43,762 nt of DNA from NCBI GenBank assembly GCA_016931185.1, contig JAFGFI010000435.1, positions 1 to 43,762 on the forward strand. The letters run 5' to 3'. The position numbers and the translations under genes are program-made. The notes beneath the pieces are model-generated. The model ran no database searches. It was given only the letters and a program-made list of their open reading frames with translations, and was not told the origin of the DNA. The stretch comes from Anaerolineae bacterium. Its GTDB lineage: Bacteria; Chloroflexota; Anaerolineae; B4-G1; SLSP01. Positions within the stretch are counted from its first letter, which is position 1, and each line of letters opens with the position of its first letter. Positions 42,773-43,762 of the stretch are shown here, one piece after another.

Positions 42773-43762
42773 ATGATGCAATCTGAAATCTATATCCTGA
42801 CACACGACATCGGCACGACGGGAAATAAGACGTGCCTGTATCACCTTGGGGAACGCCTCGAACTGGTAGATAGCGCGCTGGTCGAATATCCCCTCTATAT
42901 TACCGAGAATGGCGGCGTGGAACAGCACGCCGACGACTGGTGGCGCGCGATCTGCGAGGCGACACATGCCGTCATCGGGAAAGCAGGCATCGCGCCGGCA
43001 AAAATTGCCGCAATGGCATTCTGTGCACAGATGCAGGGTTTTGTGCCGGTAGGCCGCGATGGGCGCGTGCTGCGTCATCCGATGAGTTATATGGATAATC
43101 GCGCGACCGCGCAGATCGAGAACTACCTCTACACCGGCCTGCTCCGGATTGGGCAATGGAACGCAGTCAAAATGCTGCGCTGGCTGCATCTCACCGGCGG
43201 GGCTGCGGCCTCGGTCAAGGATCCTTTGTGGAAATATCTCTGGCTGCGCGAGAACGAGCCAGATACTTTTACGGCGATGCACGCCTGGCTGGATGTGAAG
43301 GAGGCCCTCGTTCTACGTACTACCGGGGAATTTACTATGGGGTATGATTCCGCCCACGCGACCTTCCTCTTTGACACACGACCTGACAAATTGCGCTGGC
43401 ACGAGGGATTGTGCCGCACCTTTGACGTGAATATCCGCCACCTGCCGCGCGTGATCCGGGCAACAGACATAGCGGGACATCTCACCCCGCAGGCTGCAGA
43501 AGAGATGGGATTGGTGGCGGGTATCCCGGTCTTTGGCGGCGGGGGCGATCTGTCGCTCATCTCCGTAGGCGCGGGCTGCTTTGATGTCAATGCCACTCAC
43601 ATCTACATCGGCACGTCCGGATGGGTCGTCGCCACCGTAGACCGGCGGATGACGGATATTGATGGGATGGTTGCCTCCATCCTCGGCGCGATCCCCGGTC
43701 GTTATAATTACATCGCCGAACAAGAAACCGCCGGTCGTTGCCTGCAATGGGTGCGCGATCAC
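42773..43762 (+). CDS. FGGY-family carbohydrate kinase, 3' end cut by window
   Basis: 330 codons are visible and the frame is still open at the window edge; full-length relatives have about 500 residues. The start reads MMQSEIYILTHDIGTTGNKT, with the actin-like ATPase phosphate-1 loop DIGTTGNK. Later come FCAQMQGFVPV, the YMDNRA acceptor-side segment, VKEALVLRTTGEF and a GGGGDLSLISVGAG segment, all typical of xylulokinase/glycerol kinase relatives. Start at 42773 or the adjacent ATG 42776. It begins 15 bp after the aminotransferase and should phosphorylate the sugar later cleaved by the aldolase. Confidence 0.88.
   Translation, partial: MMQSEIYILTHDIGTTGNKTCLYHLGERLELVDSALVEYPLYITENGGVEQHADDWWRAICEATHAVIGKAGIAPAKIAAMAFCAQMQGFVPVGRDGRVLRHPMSYMDNRATAQIENYLYTGLLRIGQWNAVKMLRWLHLTGGAAASVKDPLWKYLWLRENEPDTFTAMHAWLDVKEALVLRTTGEFTMGYDSAHATFLFDTRPDKLRWHEGLCRTFDVNIRHLPRVIRATDIAGHLTPQAAEEMGLVAGIPVFGGGGDLSLISVGAGCFDVNATHIYIGTSGWVVATVDRRMTDIDGMVASILGAIPGRYNYIAEQETAGRCLQWVRDH

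Noticed and set aside
1..43762. CRISPR array, tRNA or rRNA genes, prophage
   Set aside because: No regularly spaced identical repeats, cloverleaf sequences, rRNA strings or phage structural genes were found by reading. The many palindromes are dispersed repeats.

Overview
The window looks like a chromosomal segment of a Chloroflexota bacterium, probably Anaerolineae-like. The main clue is a large secreted subtilase ending in the aromatic-LPLVM tail common in secreted Chloroflexota proteins. Supporting clues are Shine-Dalgarno-led genes, LiaF/PspC/toastrack membrane genes, REC-PAS proteins, and many short palindromic repeats between genes. No rRNA, tRNA, CRISPR array, prophage or transposase gene is visible. 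Assignments rest on motif reading only; no database search was run.

Layout. (1) 1-5.3 kb, minus strand: a GyrI-like effector-binding protein, a TrmO-type tRNA methyltransferase, and an overlapping operon of a uroporphyrinogen-decarboxylase-like protein, an MFS transporter and a sulfatase. (2) 5.5-8.6 kb: a plus-strand lipoprotein converging on two minus-strand REC-PAS proteins that share a promoter. (3) 8.7-15.5 kb, minus strand: an archaeal/rickettsial-type valyl-tRNA synthetase under a textbook T-box leader with a GUC (Val) specifier, then an HD-domain protein, then a second, ordinary bacterial valyl-tRNA synthetase. (4) 15.7-20.6 kb, plus strand: a run of LiaF-like, PspC-like and toastrack membrane proteins ending in a CPBP intramembrane protease; probably an envelope-stress module. 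(5) 20.7-26.1 kb, plus: an APH-fold kinase, a two-GAF NarL-type histidine kinase, an APS reductase and an extended SDR epimerase. (6) 26.1-29.5 kb, minus: a COG2509-like flavoprotein and a B12-binding radical SAM protein. (7) 29.6-33.0 kb, plus: a redox cluster of a two-domain disulfide oxidoreductase, thioredoxin reductase, a DUF2892 membrane protein, a cupin and OsmC. (8) 33.1-40.2 kb, minus: a small unknown protein, a TPR protein, a metallo-beta-lactamase-fold protein without its metal motif, an RNase H-like exonuclease and the subtilase. (9) 40.4 kb to the end, plus: a class II aldolase, a class III aminotransferase and an FGGY kinase (cut by the window edge), behind a sigma70 promoter enclosed by two matching operator palindromes.

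Intergenic spaces carry at least two hairpin repeat families. Family A is a 171-172 bp element with terminal inverted repeats and a long central hairpin. Family B is a 30-40 bp hairpin with a conserved TTCGGAAA apex. In both families stem sequences differ between copies while staying self-complementary, which suggests selection for structure. A third repeat supplies the ribosome-binding region of two unrelated genes.
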